A stretch of DNA of 28,899 nt, from the IMG/VR virus record IMGVR_UViG_3300027365_000048, positions 1 through 28,899 of that record. One strand, written 5' to 3'. Source of the DNA: a virus. Under the pieces are notes generated by a model, which saw nothing but the letters and a program-made list of their open reading frames with translations, was not told the DNA's origin and did not search any database. The position numbers were made by a program, and so were the translations under genes. Shown here piece by piece: positions 1-7,519 of the stretch. Within the stretch, counting starts at the first letter, position 1. Each line of letters opens with the position of its first letter.

Positions 1-2
1 TC

Positions 3-143
3 GTCAAGATTCGCTGGTGGCTGCGCCTGTATCTCGCCGGAGTGGTTGCAGCCTCTCGCATCACTGGACTTGACCCGGATTGGCAAAAGGTCAGTCAGTG
101 GATTCGGCGCGGCACAGTGATTCGCTTCAAGGCGGCACAGTGA
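3..143 (+). CDS. small phage protein, 5' end cut off by window
   Basis: An open frame runs from the window edge to a TGA at 141-143 and encodes at least 46 residues beginning VKIRWWLRLYLAGVV. It has a Trp/Arg-rich amphipathic N-terminal part, a short hydrophobic stretch (LYLAGVVAAS) and then a charged segment with GLDPDWQKVSQWIRRG. No initiator is visible, so the start lies upstream. The stop overlaps the GTG of the next gene (GTGA, 140-143), a translational-coupling arrangement that supports both genes. Similar tiny RWWLRLY-type proteins occur upstream of terminase genes in Pseudomonas phages (recollection, not searched). Function is unknown; a membrane-surface peptide is possible. Confidence 0.55.
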   Translation, partial: VKIRWWLRLYLAGVVAASRITGLDPDWQKVSQWIRRGTVIRFKAAQ

Positions 144-352
144 AACGCCTCCACGCCATCCTGATCTTCACCTACCTAGCCGCCTGTGTGTGCCTGATGC
201 TGGGGAGTGAGGCTTGGCGGTATTGGCGAAAACAACATCGCAAGGCAGATAAACGGGAAAGGGTGGAGGCGAATGACGACCATCGCTTACAAAGACGGCG
301 TAATCGCATACGACTCACGCCAGACCCGAGGCAGCTCGATCGTCTCGGATAA
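140..352 (+). CDS. small single-pass membrane protein, function unknown
   Basis: The GTG start at 140 overlaps the preceding stop (GTGA). An in-frame ATG at 80 would make the gene overlap its neighbour by 64 bases, so GTG is preferred. The 70-residue product has one transmembrane segment (about residues 5-24, AILIFTYLAACVCLMLG) followed by a very basic tail (WRYWRKQHRKADKRER). The last 80 bases overlap the next gene in another frame, so the extreme C-terminus may not be under its own selection. A holin-like or regulatory membrane role is conceivable, since no other holin is evident in the window, but nothing in the sequence proves it. Confidence 0.5.
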   Translation: MKRLHAILIFTYLAACVCLMLGSEAWRYWRKQHRKADKRERVEANDDHRLQRRRNRIRLTPDPRQLDRLG

Positions 353-725
353 CAGCGTTAAGTGCCAGGTAGTTGATGGCGTCAGCTTCTTCCTGTCCGG
401 CGCCGTCTGCGACGAGAAGGCCCTGATCGCGGCCTACTTTGGCACGCCACCATCCGCGCCGGTCGAATGCTCCGGCTTCGTGGTAGACGACAACGCGCTG
501 ATGATGGTTGGCGTTGACGACAAGACTGGTGTCTGGAAGCAGCCGCTAGATCCGGCGAACCCTGACGCCATCGGCAGTGGATCGGCATACGCCCTGGCCG
601 CGATGGACATGGGGGCAACCGCCGAAGAGGCCGTCCGCGCCGCCATGAAGCGAGACGTCTACACGGGCGGCACGATTCACACTTACATAATCGTCCGACC
701 GGAAGGCAGCCATCCAGCATCCTGA
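273..725 (+). CDS. proteasome/HslV-like Ntn-hydrolase
   Basis: The 150-residue product begins MTTIAYKDGVIAYDSR. After Met removal the N-terminal Thr would be the nucleophile, as in HslV and proteasome beta subunits. Numbered from that Thr, Asp13 (AYDSR) and Lys29 (DNSVKCQV) sit close to where the family has Asp17 and Lys33. The C-terminal half carries a typical Ntn-core pattern, GSGSAYALAAMDMGATAEE, followed by DVYTGG. The ATG at 273 has a good ribosome binding site (GGTGGAGG) and exposes the Thr; starting at 207 would bury it, so 273 is chosen. It lies just upstream of the terminase genes. Its substrate is unknown; capsid or scaffold processing or host-protein degradation are guesses. No unfoldase partner is seen in the window. 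Confidence 0.75.
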   Translation: MTTIAYKDGVIAYDSRQTRGSSIVSDNSVKCQVVDGVSFFLSGAVCDEKALIAAYFGTPPSAPVECSGFVVDDNALMMVGVDDKTGVWKQPLDPANPDAIGSGSAYALAAMDMGATAEEAVRAAMKRDVYTGGTIHTYIIVRPEGSHPAS

Positions 726-816
726 CCGAGCCCGTGTTGCAGCGGATCGTGGAGGAGTGGATGCAATTGGTGGCCCCTTAGCGAGAAACACCCCATGCAA
801 TCCCTGCGAGGTAGAT

Positions 817-1368
817 ATGGCGCATTGCGGAGCCAAAACCCGCAGTGGCCAGCCTTGCCAAGCGCAGGCAATGCCCAATGGCCGCTGCCGGATGCACGGT
901 GGCAAGGCCACTGAGACACATAAGGGCAACCAGAACGCCAGAAAGCACGGAATTTACTCTGACACCCTGACCAGTGATGAGCAGGGTATGTGGGATGAGA
1001 TCAGCGTCGGGTCGCTCGACGATGACATCAAAATCGCCAAGCTACAGCTGAGACGCGCACTGATTGCCCAGGCAAAGGCTGAAGCAGGCGATGGTCTGGA
1101 CCTTGACCTTGAGAGCATCAGTGTTCGCGGTACTGATCCGGTAGATGAGGGGCAGGAGCCGCAGGAGCCTGGACGGCCATCAACCACTATTCAGCGTCGT
1201 CGCCGCGGCTATGAAGACATCATCAACCGGCTGCTAGGCCGGATCGGTGATCTTGAAGCCAAGCGCGCTGACCTGATCAAGAAGCTCGACCCAGACGAAG
1301 AAGGCCCGCTGCCGCAGCGTATTGAGGTAGTGGTGACCGACGCGAGGCGTCCAGATGCCGAGCCTTAA
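817..1368 (+). CDS. terS: terminase small subunit (probable)
   Basis: This encodes a 183-residue protein immediately upstream of, and overlapping by 14 bases, the large terminase gene. The N-terminus (MAHCGAKTRSGQPCQAQAM, then NGRCRMHGGKATETHKGNQN) is the cysteine-containing HGG-type DNA-binding head found in many phage small terminase or terminase-associated proteins. The middle is helical and charged, and the C-terminus has a basic RRRRGYEDIINRLLGRI helix suited to oligomerisation. The ATG at 817 follows GCGAGGT; an in-frame ATG at 757 would add 20 residues unlike the family. Its expected role is recognition of the cos or pac site and loading of TerL. Assignment rests on the HGG motif and position. 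Confidence 0.75.
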   Translation: MAHCGAKTRSGQPCQAQAMPNGRCRMHGGKATETHKGNQNARKHGIYSDTLTSDEQGMWDEISVGSLDDDIKIAKLQLRRALIAQAKAEAGDGLDLDLESISVRGTDPVDEGQEPQEPGRPSTTIQRRRRGYEDIINRLLGRIGDLEAKRADLIKKLDPDEEGPLPQRIEVVVTDARRPDAEP

Positions 1369-2653
1369 CGTACCGCAAGCCAGATTCCTCGCGCTGCCGA
1401 ACAAGTTTCGTGCATTCGTAGCAGGGTTTGGCTCTGGTAAGACGTGGGTAGGCTGCTCTGCGCTGGGCAAACACTTCTGGGAGTGGCCGCGCATCAACGC
1501 CGGCTACTTCGCTCCGACATACAGCCAGATCCGTGACATCTTCTACCCGACCATGGAAGAGGTGGCTGCGGACTGGGGGCTTCGCACTGACATCAACCAG
1601 TCGAACCACGAGGTGCACGTCTACAGCGGGCGCCAGTATCGCGGGACGGTGATTTGCCGGTCGATGGAGAAGCCCCAGACGATTGTCGGCTTCAAGATCG
1701 GTCATGCCCTGGTCGACGAGCTCGACGTTCTTTCGGCGGTCAAGGCTCAGCAGGCTTGGCGCAAGATCATTGCCCGTATGCGCTACAACGCCGAAGGCCT
1801 GCGCAACGGCGTGGACGTGACGACGACGCCGGAAGGCTTCAAGTTCGTTTACCAGCAGTTCGTTAAGCAGGCGCGAGAAAAGCCGGCAGCCGCGGCCCTG
1901 TACGGCATGATCCAGGCGAGCACGTTCGACAATGAGCTGAACTTGCCAGACGACTACATCGCATCACTGATGGAGTCCTACCCCGAGCAGCTTATCCGGG
2001 CGTACCTGAATGGCCAGTTCGTCAACCTGACGTCCGGATCGATCTACCACGCCTACGACCGCAAGCTGAACAGCTGTTTCGACACCGTGCAAGCGGGTGA
2101 GCCACTGTTCATCGGTATGGACTTCAACGTCGGCAAGATGGCGGCAATAACGCACGTCAAACGCGACGGATTGCCTCGGGCAGTCGATGAGCTGACGGAC
2201 GGCTACGACACGCCCGACATGATCAAGCGCATCAAGGAGCGGTACTGGCGACACGACGGCAACGACTTCGTAAAGACCTGCGAAATCAGGGTTTATCCTG
2301 ACGCCTCGGGTGACTCGCGCAAGTCGGTCAATGCGAGCACTACAGACCTCGCCTTGCTCAAGCAGGCCGGTTTCGCGGTGATCGCTCCGGCAGCAAACCC
2401 GCCGGTCAAGGACCGGATCAACGCCATGAATGCCATGTTTTGCAATGCGCAAGGCGAGCGCCGCTACTTGGTAAACCCCTTCACCTGTCCGACCTACGCC
2501 GACGGCCTGGAGCAGCAGGTGTGGGCGGCCAACGGCGAACCTGACAAGTCGCAGGGGAATGATCACGCGAACGACGCGGGCGGTTACTTCATTCATCGCG
2601 ACTATCCAATCATCAAGCCGGCCAAGCCGCAGACAAAATCACTACGGATGTAA
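1355..2653 (+). CDS. terL: terminase large subunit (packaging ATPase/nuclease)
   Basis: The 432-residue protein has both TerL domains. The ATPase domain has Walker A GFGSGKT (residues 24-30) and Walker B ALVDELD (about 117-123). The RuvC/RNase H-like nuclease domain has IGMDFNVGK (about 252-260), a second acidic motif VYPDASGDSR (about 313-322) and the closing motif NDHANDAGGYF (about 402-412), which supply the acidic metal ligands. It pumps DNA into the prohead through the portal and cuts concatemers. The length is typical. The start overlaps terS by 14 bases, and the next gene, portal, begins 5 bases after the stop. Confidence 0.95.
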   Translation: MPSLNVPQARFLALPNKFRAFVAGFGSGKTWVGCSALGKHFWEWPRINAGYFAPTYSQIRDIFYPTMEEVAADWGLRTDINQSNHEVHVYSGRQYRGTVICRSMEKPQTIVGFKIGHALVDELDVLSAVKAQQAWRKIIARMRYNAEGLRNGVDVTTTPEGFKFVYQQFVKQAREKPAAAALYGMIQASTFDNELNLPDDYIASLMESYPEQLIRAYLNGQFVNLTSGSIYHAYDRKLNSCFDTVQAGEPLFIGMDFNVGKMAAITHVKRDGLPRAVDELTDGYDTPDMIKRIKERYWRHDGNDFVKTCEIRVYPDASGDSRKSVNASTTDLALLKQAGFAVIAPAANPPVKDRINAMNAMFCNAQGERRYLVNPFTCPTYADGLEQQVWAANGEPDKSQGNDHANDAGGYFIHRDYPIIKPAKPQTKSLRM

Positions 2654-2658
2654 CGCCA

Positions 2659-4011
2659 ATGAGCAACGACCCGTCCAAAACAATCCCGGCCGTGGACGCC
2701 ATGCGCGAGGATTGGGCCATCGTTGCGCCGCTGATGGGCGGCACGAAGGCTATGCGGGCCGCCGGGCGTGCTCTGCTGCCTCAGTACCCGGCCGAAGAGG
2801 ACGAGACCTACAGGGAGCGCCTGCGCCTCTCCACGCTGCTGCCGGCCTACGCTGAGACGGTCAACAACATGACCTCTCGGGTGTTCGCCGAGCCGCTGCA
2901 GCTGGGCGACGACGTGCCGGAGCGCCTGGTTGAGCTGTGCAAGGACATCGATCTTGCCGGTAATGACCTGAACAGCTGGTCGGTTGACCTGTTCCGCCAC
3001 GCGCTGAGCCACGGCCTCTGTCACGTGCTGGTTGAGTACCCGCGCGCCGAAGGTCTCCGCACTCGCGCAGACGAGATCGCTGCAGGGGTTCGCCCTTATG
3101 CCGTGCTGATCCGCCCCGAACAGGTGCTGGGCTGGCGTGTCGACGGTGGCAAGCTTGCGCAGTTCCGCTACATGGAGTCGATCGAGGAGGCGGAGGGCGA
3201 GTTCGGCGTGAAGTCGGTCGCCCAGGTGAGAGTCCTGGAGCCTGGCGTGTGGCGCACCTACCGCAAGGCCGACAACGGCGGCGCATGGGTCCAGCACGAC
3301 GAGGGAACTACCAGCCTCGGCTACGTGCCGCTTGTCTCGTTCTACACCGGCCGCACGGGCTTCCTGACGGCAAAGCCGCCGTTGCTCGAACTGGCGCACC
3401 TCAACGTCAAGCACTGGCAGTCCCAGAGCGATCAGGACAACCTCTTGCACGTCGCCCGGGTGCCGCTGCTGTTCACCTTCACCGACGACGAGCAGTTCGA
3501 GCTGGTGATCAGCTCGGGCAGCGCGACCCGCATGCCGAAAGACGGCGATGCCAAGTACGTAGAGCACACCGGGGCAGCTATCAACGCTGGCCGGGAGTCG
3601 CTGCAAGACCTGATCGAAGAAATGCGGATGGCCGGCGCCAAGCTGCTGCAGAAGGAGAAGCAGCAGACCAAAACGGCGACCCAGGCCAACGAGGAGGCGG
3701 CGCAAGAGCTGTCACCGCTGGCTCGCATGGCCAACCAGTTCGCTGATGCCCTAGCGCAGATGCTGCAGGTCATGGCCGATTATCTCGGCCTCGGCGATGG
3801 CGGCATGGTCGAGATGCGCGGCAACTTCGATCAGGATTGGGCGCCGGAAGTATCGGTGCCACAGCTGCTGCAGATGGCCAACTCCGGCAAGCTCAGCGAT
3901 GAAACCCTGTTTGCCGAGATGCAGCGGCGCGGGATCATCAGCGACGAGTACGACTGGCAGGAAGAACTTGAAAGAATCCAGAATCAAGGCCCGGCCCTTG
4001 GGGTGATCTGA
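2659..4011 (+). CDS. portal protein (DUF4055-like)
   Basis: This 450-residue protein sits directly between terL and the MuF-like gene, the usual portal position. The N-terminal region resembles DUF4055 portal proteins (YRERLRLSTLLPAYAETVNN, then MTSRVFAEPL), and the C-terminal third is a long helical segment rich in Gln, Glu and Lys (MRMAGAKLLQKEKQQTKTA, then NEEAAQELSPLARMANQF), as expected for the stem and crown. Dodecameric portals form the DNA channel at one capsid vertex and dock the terminase. The stop TGA shares its last base with the start of the next gene (TGATG), implying coupled translation. Family naming is by eye; the portal role is well supported by order and length. Confidence 0.88.
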   Translation: MSNDPSKTIPAVDAMREDWAIVAPLMGGTKAMRAAGRALLPQYPAEEDETYRERLRLSTLLPAYAETVNNMTSRVFAEPLQLGDDVPERLVELCKDIDLAGNDLNSWSVDLFRHALSHGLCHVLVEYPRAEGLRTRADEIAAGVRPYAVLIRPEQVLGWRVDGGKLAQFRYMESIEEAEGEFGVKSVAQVRVLEPGVWRTYRKADNGGAWVQHDEGTTSLGYVPLVSFYTGRTGFLTAKPPLLELAHLNVKHWQSQSDQDNLLHVARVPLLFTFTDDEQFELVISSGSATRMPKDGDAKYVEHTGAAINAGRESLQDLIEEMRMAGAKLLQKEKQQTKTATQANEEAAQELSPLARMANQFADALAQMLQVMADYLGLGDGGMVEMRGNFDQDWAPEVSVPQLLQMANSGKLSDETLFAEMQRRGIISDEYDWQEELERIQNQGPALGVI

Positions 4012-5126
4012 TGGCAACCGTCAACGAGCTGCTATTCGATGAGCTAACCGCGCACTCCGTCGACCTTCAGCAGTATTCCGAGGGCGTCATTCGCCGGATG
4101 ATCGCGCTACTGAATCGCACCGATGCCGACCTTGCTGCCGAGCTGGCCGCAGCCCTTGAGCGACTGCCGGCTGATTCGTTCACAGTCGAACGATTGGAGC
4201 GCCTGCTGGGGTCTGTGCGGGAATTGAACGCAGCGGCCTATGCAGCCGTCACGGAGGCGCTACAGGGCGAGCTGCTGGAACTGGCGGCGTATGAGACGGG
4301 CTATCAGGTCGATCTCTACCAGTCAGTCATCCCGGCAGCCGTGCAGGTGCGCTATTCGATTGCCTCGGTAGCGCCGAATCAGGTCTACAGCGCGGCGATG
4401 TCCCGGCCGTTTCAGGGGCGCCTGCTGAAGGACTGGGCCAGCAACATCGAAGCCGGCCGTATGACAAAGATCCGCGACGCGATCCGCATCGGCTACGTCG
4501 AAGGCAAGACCGCATCGGAGATCGTTCGGGGCATTCGTGGCACCAGGGCGGCAGGCTTTGCTGACGGGCTGCTACAGCGGCCACGGCGCGACCTGATGGC
4601 GGTTGTGCAGACGGCTATCAGCCATACGGCGCAGGTGGCGCGCGAGCAGTTCAACGAGGCCAATTCGGATCTGATCAAGGCGGAGCTGTTTCGCGCCACG
4701 CTCGACTCAAAAACATCTCCGCCGTGCCGAATTCGTGACGGACTGAAGTATGAAGCCGGCACTCACAGGCCCATCGGCCACAAGGTTCCCTGGCTACAGG
4801 GTCCAGGCAGGCTGCACTGGAACTGCCGCTCGACTTCAACGCCTGTGACCAAATCATGGCGCGAGCTTGGGATTCCGATTGACGAGATCAGTCCGAGCGA
4901 CCGCGCAAGCATGGATGGGCAGGTTCCTGCCGAGACCACATTCGCGTCCTGGCTGCAACGCCAATCGCCGGCCCGGCAGGATCAGGTACTAGGCCCGGAG
5001 CGCGGCAGGCTGATACGCGAGGGCGGGCTAAAGCTGCCGGACCTGTACAGCCCGAACGGCCGTTATCTGACCCTTGATGAGCTGCGCAAGCGGGACGCCG
5101 AGGCCTTTGCTAGACTGGCCGCATGA
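4011..5126 (+). CDS. MuF/SPP1 gp7-like minor head protein
   Basis: The 371-residue protein carries the signature of phage Mu F-like head morphogenesis proteins near residues 237-285: SKTSPPCRIRDGLKYEAG, then GHKVPWLQGPGRLHWNCRST. It combines PC-R-DG, a Pro/Gly linker and H-NCRST. The N-terminal half is helical. Such proteins enter the prohead in few copies, associate with the portal and assist assembly or DNA ejection. The C-terminus (LPDLYSPNGRYLTLDELRKR) is a short conserved extension rather than a fused toxin domain. The gene overlaps portal by one base and the next gene by four (ATGA), so it belongs to the head operon. Confidence 0.88.
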   Translation: MATVNELLFDELTAHSVDLQQYSEGVIRRMIALLNRTDADLAAELAAALERLPADSFTVERLERLLGSVRELNAAAYAAVTEALQGELLELAAYETGYQVDLYQSVIPAAVQVRYSIASVAPNQVYSAAMSRPFQGRLLKDWASNIEAGRMTKIRDAIRIGYVEGKTASEIVRGIRGTRAAGFADGLLQRPRRDLMAVVQTAISHTAQVAREQFNEANSDLIKAELFRATLDSKTSPPCRIRDGLKYEAGTHRPIGHKVPWLQGPGRLHWNCRSTSTPVTKSWRELGIPIDEISPSDRASMDGQVPAETTFASWLQRQSPARQDQVLGPERGRLIREGGLKLPDLYSPNGRYLTLDELRKRDAEAFARLAA

Positions 5127-5353
5127 CCGACCGCCCACGATTCCACGTCATCCACGGCACGCCGCCACCGCAGACCGAAGCGGAGCAGGTGCGCGAGCGT
5201 GTGCGAAAGGCGCCGAGGCCGAGCGCCATGCCGCAGTGCCACCGATGTGGCGGGCGCGAGTACATCGAAACGAAAATCGGCATTGGCAAGACAGCGACGA
5301 AGCAGCGCGTCTGTTTCTTGTGCGCCATGAAAGGCGAGCGCGTTGTGATGTAG
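5123..5353 (+). CDS. small zinc-ribbon protein, function unknown
   Basis: This 76-residue protein overlaps the MuF-like stop by four bases (ATGA). It has a disordered, charged N-terminus rich in Pro and Arg and a C-terminal pair of CxxC knuckles (CHRCGGREYIETKIG, then VCFLCAMKGE), consistent with one zinc-ribbon fold of about 30 residues. It probably binds nucleic acid or protein, but nothing fixes the role. Similar small cysteine-knuckle proteins follow MuF-like genes in other Pseudomonas phages (recollection, not searched). The head operon appears to pause after it: 89 bases with no clear ORF precede the HNH gene. Confidence 0.7.
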   Translation: MTDRPRFHVIHGTPPPQTEAEQVRERVRKAPRPSAMPQCHRCGGREYIETKIGIGKTATKQRVCFLCAMKGERVVM

Positions 5354-5442
5354 AATGACGGAGCGGCTAGGGGGCACCCGAAAAGCGATTACCTCATCGC
5401 CTGCCGCACCAAATCAGAGGTCATCGAATAGAGGTGTTCGAT

Positions 5443-5862
5443 ATGTTTGAAGCTGTACGTAGAGAATTTGAGCGCATGCGGTACGCGCTAGCGCAAAGTA
5501 AGCCGCAAGAATGCGCGAATTGTGGCTCAGCCTATCACCTTGAGTTGCACCACATCGTCCCTATAGCCCTTGGCGGCACAAATAGATTGGCGAATCTAGT
5601 GATGCTTTGTGAGCCGTGCCACGGCAAAGCTCATGGAGAGGGGTGGCGCGGAAATTTCAAGGCAGCTCAATCGGCTGGTATAGCTAGGGCGAGGGCCGAA
5701 GGCCGCTACAAGGGGCGCCCAGTTGACGAGGATCTGCATAAGCGCGTCCGGGAGCTGCTTGACTCCGGGGTAGGGGTTAGGCCTGCGGCGCGGATTGCTG
5801 AATGCTCAACTACCACCGTCCTAAAAATCAGGGATGCGATGCGAGCGGAGATTGCAGCCTGA
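5443..5862 (+). CDS. HNH endonuclease fused to resolvase-type helix-turn-helix
   Basis: The 139-residue product has an HNH domain at residues 24-66: CANCG, LELHHIVPIALGGTNRLANL, CEPCHGKAH. Two cysteine pairs bind structural zinc and the HH/N/H residues form the beta-beta-alpha metal site. Residues about 88-135 (GRYKGRPVDEDLHKRVRELL, then GVRPAARIAECSTTTVLKIR) match the Hin/resolvase C-terminal HTH, including its GRYKGRP linker. The ATG at 5443 has GAGGTG six bases upstream; an upstream GTG at 5434 overlaps that site and is rejected. Packaging-associated HNH proteins usually sit beside terminase, whereas this one lies between MuF-like and scaffold genes with terminators behind it. It may be a free-standing homing nuclease or a site-directed DNA nickase. 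Confidence 0.85.
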   Translation: MFEAVRREFERMRYALAQSKPQECANCGSAYHLELHHIVPIALGGTNRLANLVMLCEPCHGKAHGEGWRGNFKAAQSAGIARARAEGRYKGRPVDEDLHKRVRELLDSGVGVRPAARIAECSTTTVLKIRDAMRAEIAA

Positions 5863-5880
5863 GTAACTGACACGCCAAAG

Positions 5881-5902
5881 ACCCGGCCAAGCGCCGGGTT
5901 TT
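5881..5902 (+). terminator. intrinsic terminator after HNH gene (first hairpin)
   Basis: A perfect 7-bp GC-rich stem, ACCCGGC/GCCGGGT, with a 5-base loop is followed by TTT. It begins 18 bases after the HNH-HTH stop. The T run is short, so it may act together with the next hairpin. Confidence 0.65.
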
Positions 5903-5912
5903 CCATTTCTAG

Positions 5913-5942
5913 AGCCTCGCCATCGTGCGGGGCTTTTTGTTT
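5913..5942 (+). terminator. intrinsic terminator after HNH gene (second hairpin)
   Basis: An 8-bp stem, AGCCTCGC/GCGGGGCT (one G-T pair), with a 6-base loop is followed by a U-rich tail (TTTTGTTTT). Together with the hairpin at 5881 it makes a tandem terminator separating the HNH gene from the KilA-N gene. Confidence 0.75.
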
Positions 5943-5991
5943 TCCGCCGAAAGGCAACCAAACACGCAGCTAGGCCCGTACAGCCGAAAAG

Positions 5992-6009
5992 CGGATGTTC
6001 GCTCATCCG
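5992..6009. promoter_or_regulatory. inverted repeat in KilA-N leader
   Basis: A perfect 6-bp inverted repeat, CGGATG/CATCCG, with a 6-base spacer lies about 45 bases upstream of the KilA-N start. It has no T-tract, so it is more likely an operator or 5'-leader hairpin than a terminator. No convincing promoter hexamers were recognised beside it. Confidence 0.35.
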
Positions 6010-6055
6010 TCCGCCCCGCTGCGTTCCTATTCGACTGGTGAGCGAGGTAATGCAG

Positions 6056-6646
6056 ATGCGCGAAAGCAATGTCATCCCGTTTCACTATCAAGGCCAGCCG
6101 GTGCGCTTCAATAGCGACGGATGGATCAATGCGACCGCTGCTGCGTCGGTATTTGGACAGGAGCCAAGAGATTGGCTGAGACTCCACGAGACCGAGAGCT
6201 ACATGCGGGCGCTGGCCAAACACCTAGGCATCCCGTTTGAGCCGAAGATGATCGAGAGGAAGCAGAGCAAGAAGGTCTCTGGTGGTAAATCCGGTTTCCG
6301 CCCCGAATTGAGCAACTGCGCGGGTTTGGTGATGACTCGTCGGGGCTCAGCCGCCAATGGCGGCGGCACGTGGCTGCATCCAAAACTTGCAGTTGCATTC
6401 GCCCGATGGCTAAACGTGGACTTTGCCGTCTGGTGCGACCTACACATTGACGCCCTGCTGCGCGGCGAGTTGACCGAAAAGCAGCAGTTCGACCGAGCCT
6501 GCAAGGCTCTTTCCGATGCAAGCGATATCGCCAGCCTGAGCGGCAGCGAACTTGCCAAATTCCGCTGGCGCAAGCCTGGCCTGATTGCTCAGGTCGAGCA
6601 CTGGCGCGAGCAGCTGCAAATGACATTGGGGCTTGAGGCCGCATAA
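6056..6646 (+). CDS. KilA-N domain DNA-binding protein
   Basis: The protein is 196 residues from the ATG at 6056, which has GAGG eight bases upstream. ATG 6050 and GTG 6038 are in frame but badly spaced. A KilA-N domain fills about residues 8-145: FNSDGWINATAAASVFGQEP near the start, then GGGTWLHPKLAVAFARWLNV and FAVWCDLHIDALLRGE. KilA-N proteins of phages bind DNA and often act as antirepressors or regulators. The C-terminal 55 residues are helical and may mediate partner binding. It sits alone between tandem terminators upstream and another terminator downstream, inside the head module, which suggests an independently regulated cargo gene. Confidence 0.85.
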   Translation: MRESNVIPFHYQGQPVRFNSDGWINATAAASVFGQEPRDWLRLHETESYMRALAKHLGIPFEPKMIERKQSKKVSGGKSGFRPELSNCAGLVMTRRGSAANGGGTWLHPKLAVAFARWLNVDFAVWCDLHIDALLRGELTEKQQFDRACKALSDASDIASLSGSELAKFRWRKPGLIAQVEHWREQLQMTLGLEAA

Positions 6647-6665
6647 ACCCTGCCCAGCCAAACAC

Positions 6666-6687
6666 ACCGCCGCATGGCGGTTTTTTT
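6666..6687 (+). terminator. intrinsic terminator after KilA-N gene
   Basis: A perfect 6-bp stem, ACCGCC/GGCGGT, with the tetraloop GCAT is followed by seven T residues. It lies 20 bases after the KilA-N stop and ends about 80 bases before the scaffold start. Confidence 0.85.
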
Positions 6688-6768
6688 ATGCCCGCAGTTT
6701 CGGATGGGACGGGGCGCCACCGGGCCGGATGGCTCAACGCAATGGCCGGATGGCCGGAGAAAGACGAG

Positions 6769-7506
6769 ATGAAACTGAAGCTTGACGAAAACGGCAACGC
6801 AGTCCTGCAAGAAGGCAAGCCGGTCTACGTGCACGATGATGGCAAGGAGCTGGCGGTGGATGTCGCCCAACTCACTAGCCGTGCGCAGTACCTGGCAGGC
6901 GAGGCAGAGAAGGCTTTCCAGCAGCGTGACGAAGCCAAGAAGGCCCTCAAGGCTTTCGAGGGTCTTGAAGACCCGGCAGCTGCACGCAAGGCGCTGGAAA
7001 CCGTCGCAAGCCTCGACCAGAAGCGGCTGATCGATGCCGGCGAAGTCGAGAAGGTCAAGTCGGAGATCAGCAAAGCCTTTCAGGCCCAGCTGGACGAAGC
7101 CAACACCAAGGCGCAGACCCTCGAGCAGCAACTGTACGGCGAGAAGATCGGCGGCAGCTTCGCTCGCTCCAAGGTCATCGCCGAGAAGCTGGCAGTCCCG
7201 GCTGACATGGTGCAAGCCACCTTCGGGAATCGCTTCAAGATCGAGGACGGCAAGGTCGTCGCCTATGACGCCAACGGCAACAAGATCTTCAGCCGTGCGC
7301 GCCCGGGTGAACTGGCCGACTTCGATGAAGCGCTGGAAACCCTCGTCGACGCTTACCCCTATCGCGACACGATCCTTAAGAGTTCCGGTGCCAACGGCGG
7401 CGGCGCTCCGAACGGAAACGGTCAGCCACCCAAACCCAAGGGCAATTTTGGCGGCAGCAAAGAGGATCGCCTCGCAGCCATCAAGGCCCTAACCGCACAG
7501 AACTGA
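6769..7506 (+). CDS. capsid scaffolding protein
   Basis: The 245-residue protein sits directly upstream of the major capsid gene. It is acidic and strongly helical: residues about 30-125 form a coiled-coil-like region rich in Ala, Glu, Lys and Gln (AGEAEKAFQQRDEAKKALKA, EISKAFQAQLDEANTKAQTL). This is followed by a compact domain (YGEKIGGSFARSKVIAEKL) and a Gly/Pro/Asn-rich linker before a basic C-terminal helix (KEDRLAAIKALTAQN), which is where scaffold proteins contact coat. The ATG at 6769 has GGAGA eight bases upstream; the ATG at 6688 lies inside the preceding terminator tail and has no ribosome site. No protease signature is present. Expected role: guiding procapsid assembly. It may match a DUF6651-type family (not checked). 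Confidence 0.82.
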   Translation: MKLKLDENGNAVLQEGKPVYVHDDGKELAVDVAQLTSRAQYLAGEAEKAFQQRDEAKKALKAFEGLEDPAAARKALETVASLDQKRLIDAGEVEKVKSEISKAFQAQLDEANTKAQTLEQQLYGEKIGGSFARSKVIAEKLAVPADMVQATFGNRFKIEDGKVVAYDANGNKIFSRARPGELADFDEALETLVDAYPYRDTILKSSGANGGGAPNGNGQPPKPKGNFGGSKEDRLAAIKALTAQN

Positions 7507-7519
7507 TAGGAGGCCCCGA

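Noticed and set aside
2602-3705. Long minus-strand open frame (367 aa) across the portal gene
   Set aside because: It is a GC-rich codon shadow of the portal frame, has no ribosome site and a His/Arg/Leu/Val-biased composition, and opposes a gene with clear motifs.
6688-6768. Scaffold gene starting at ATG 6688
   Set aside because: That ATG lies just behind the T-tract of a terminator without a ribosome site, while ATG 6769 is well placed after GGAGA.
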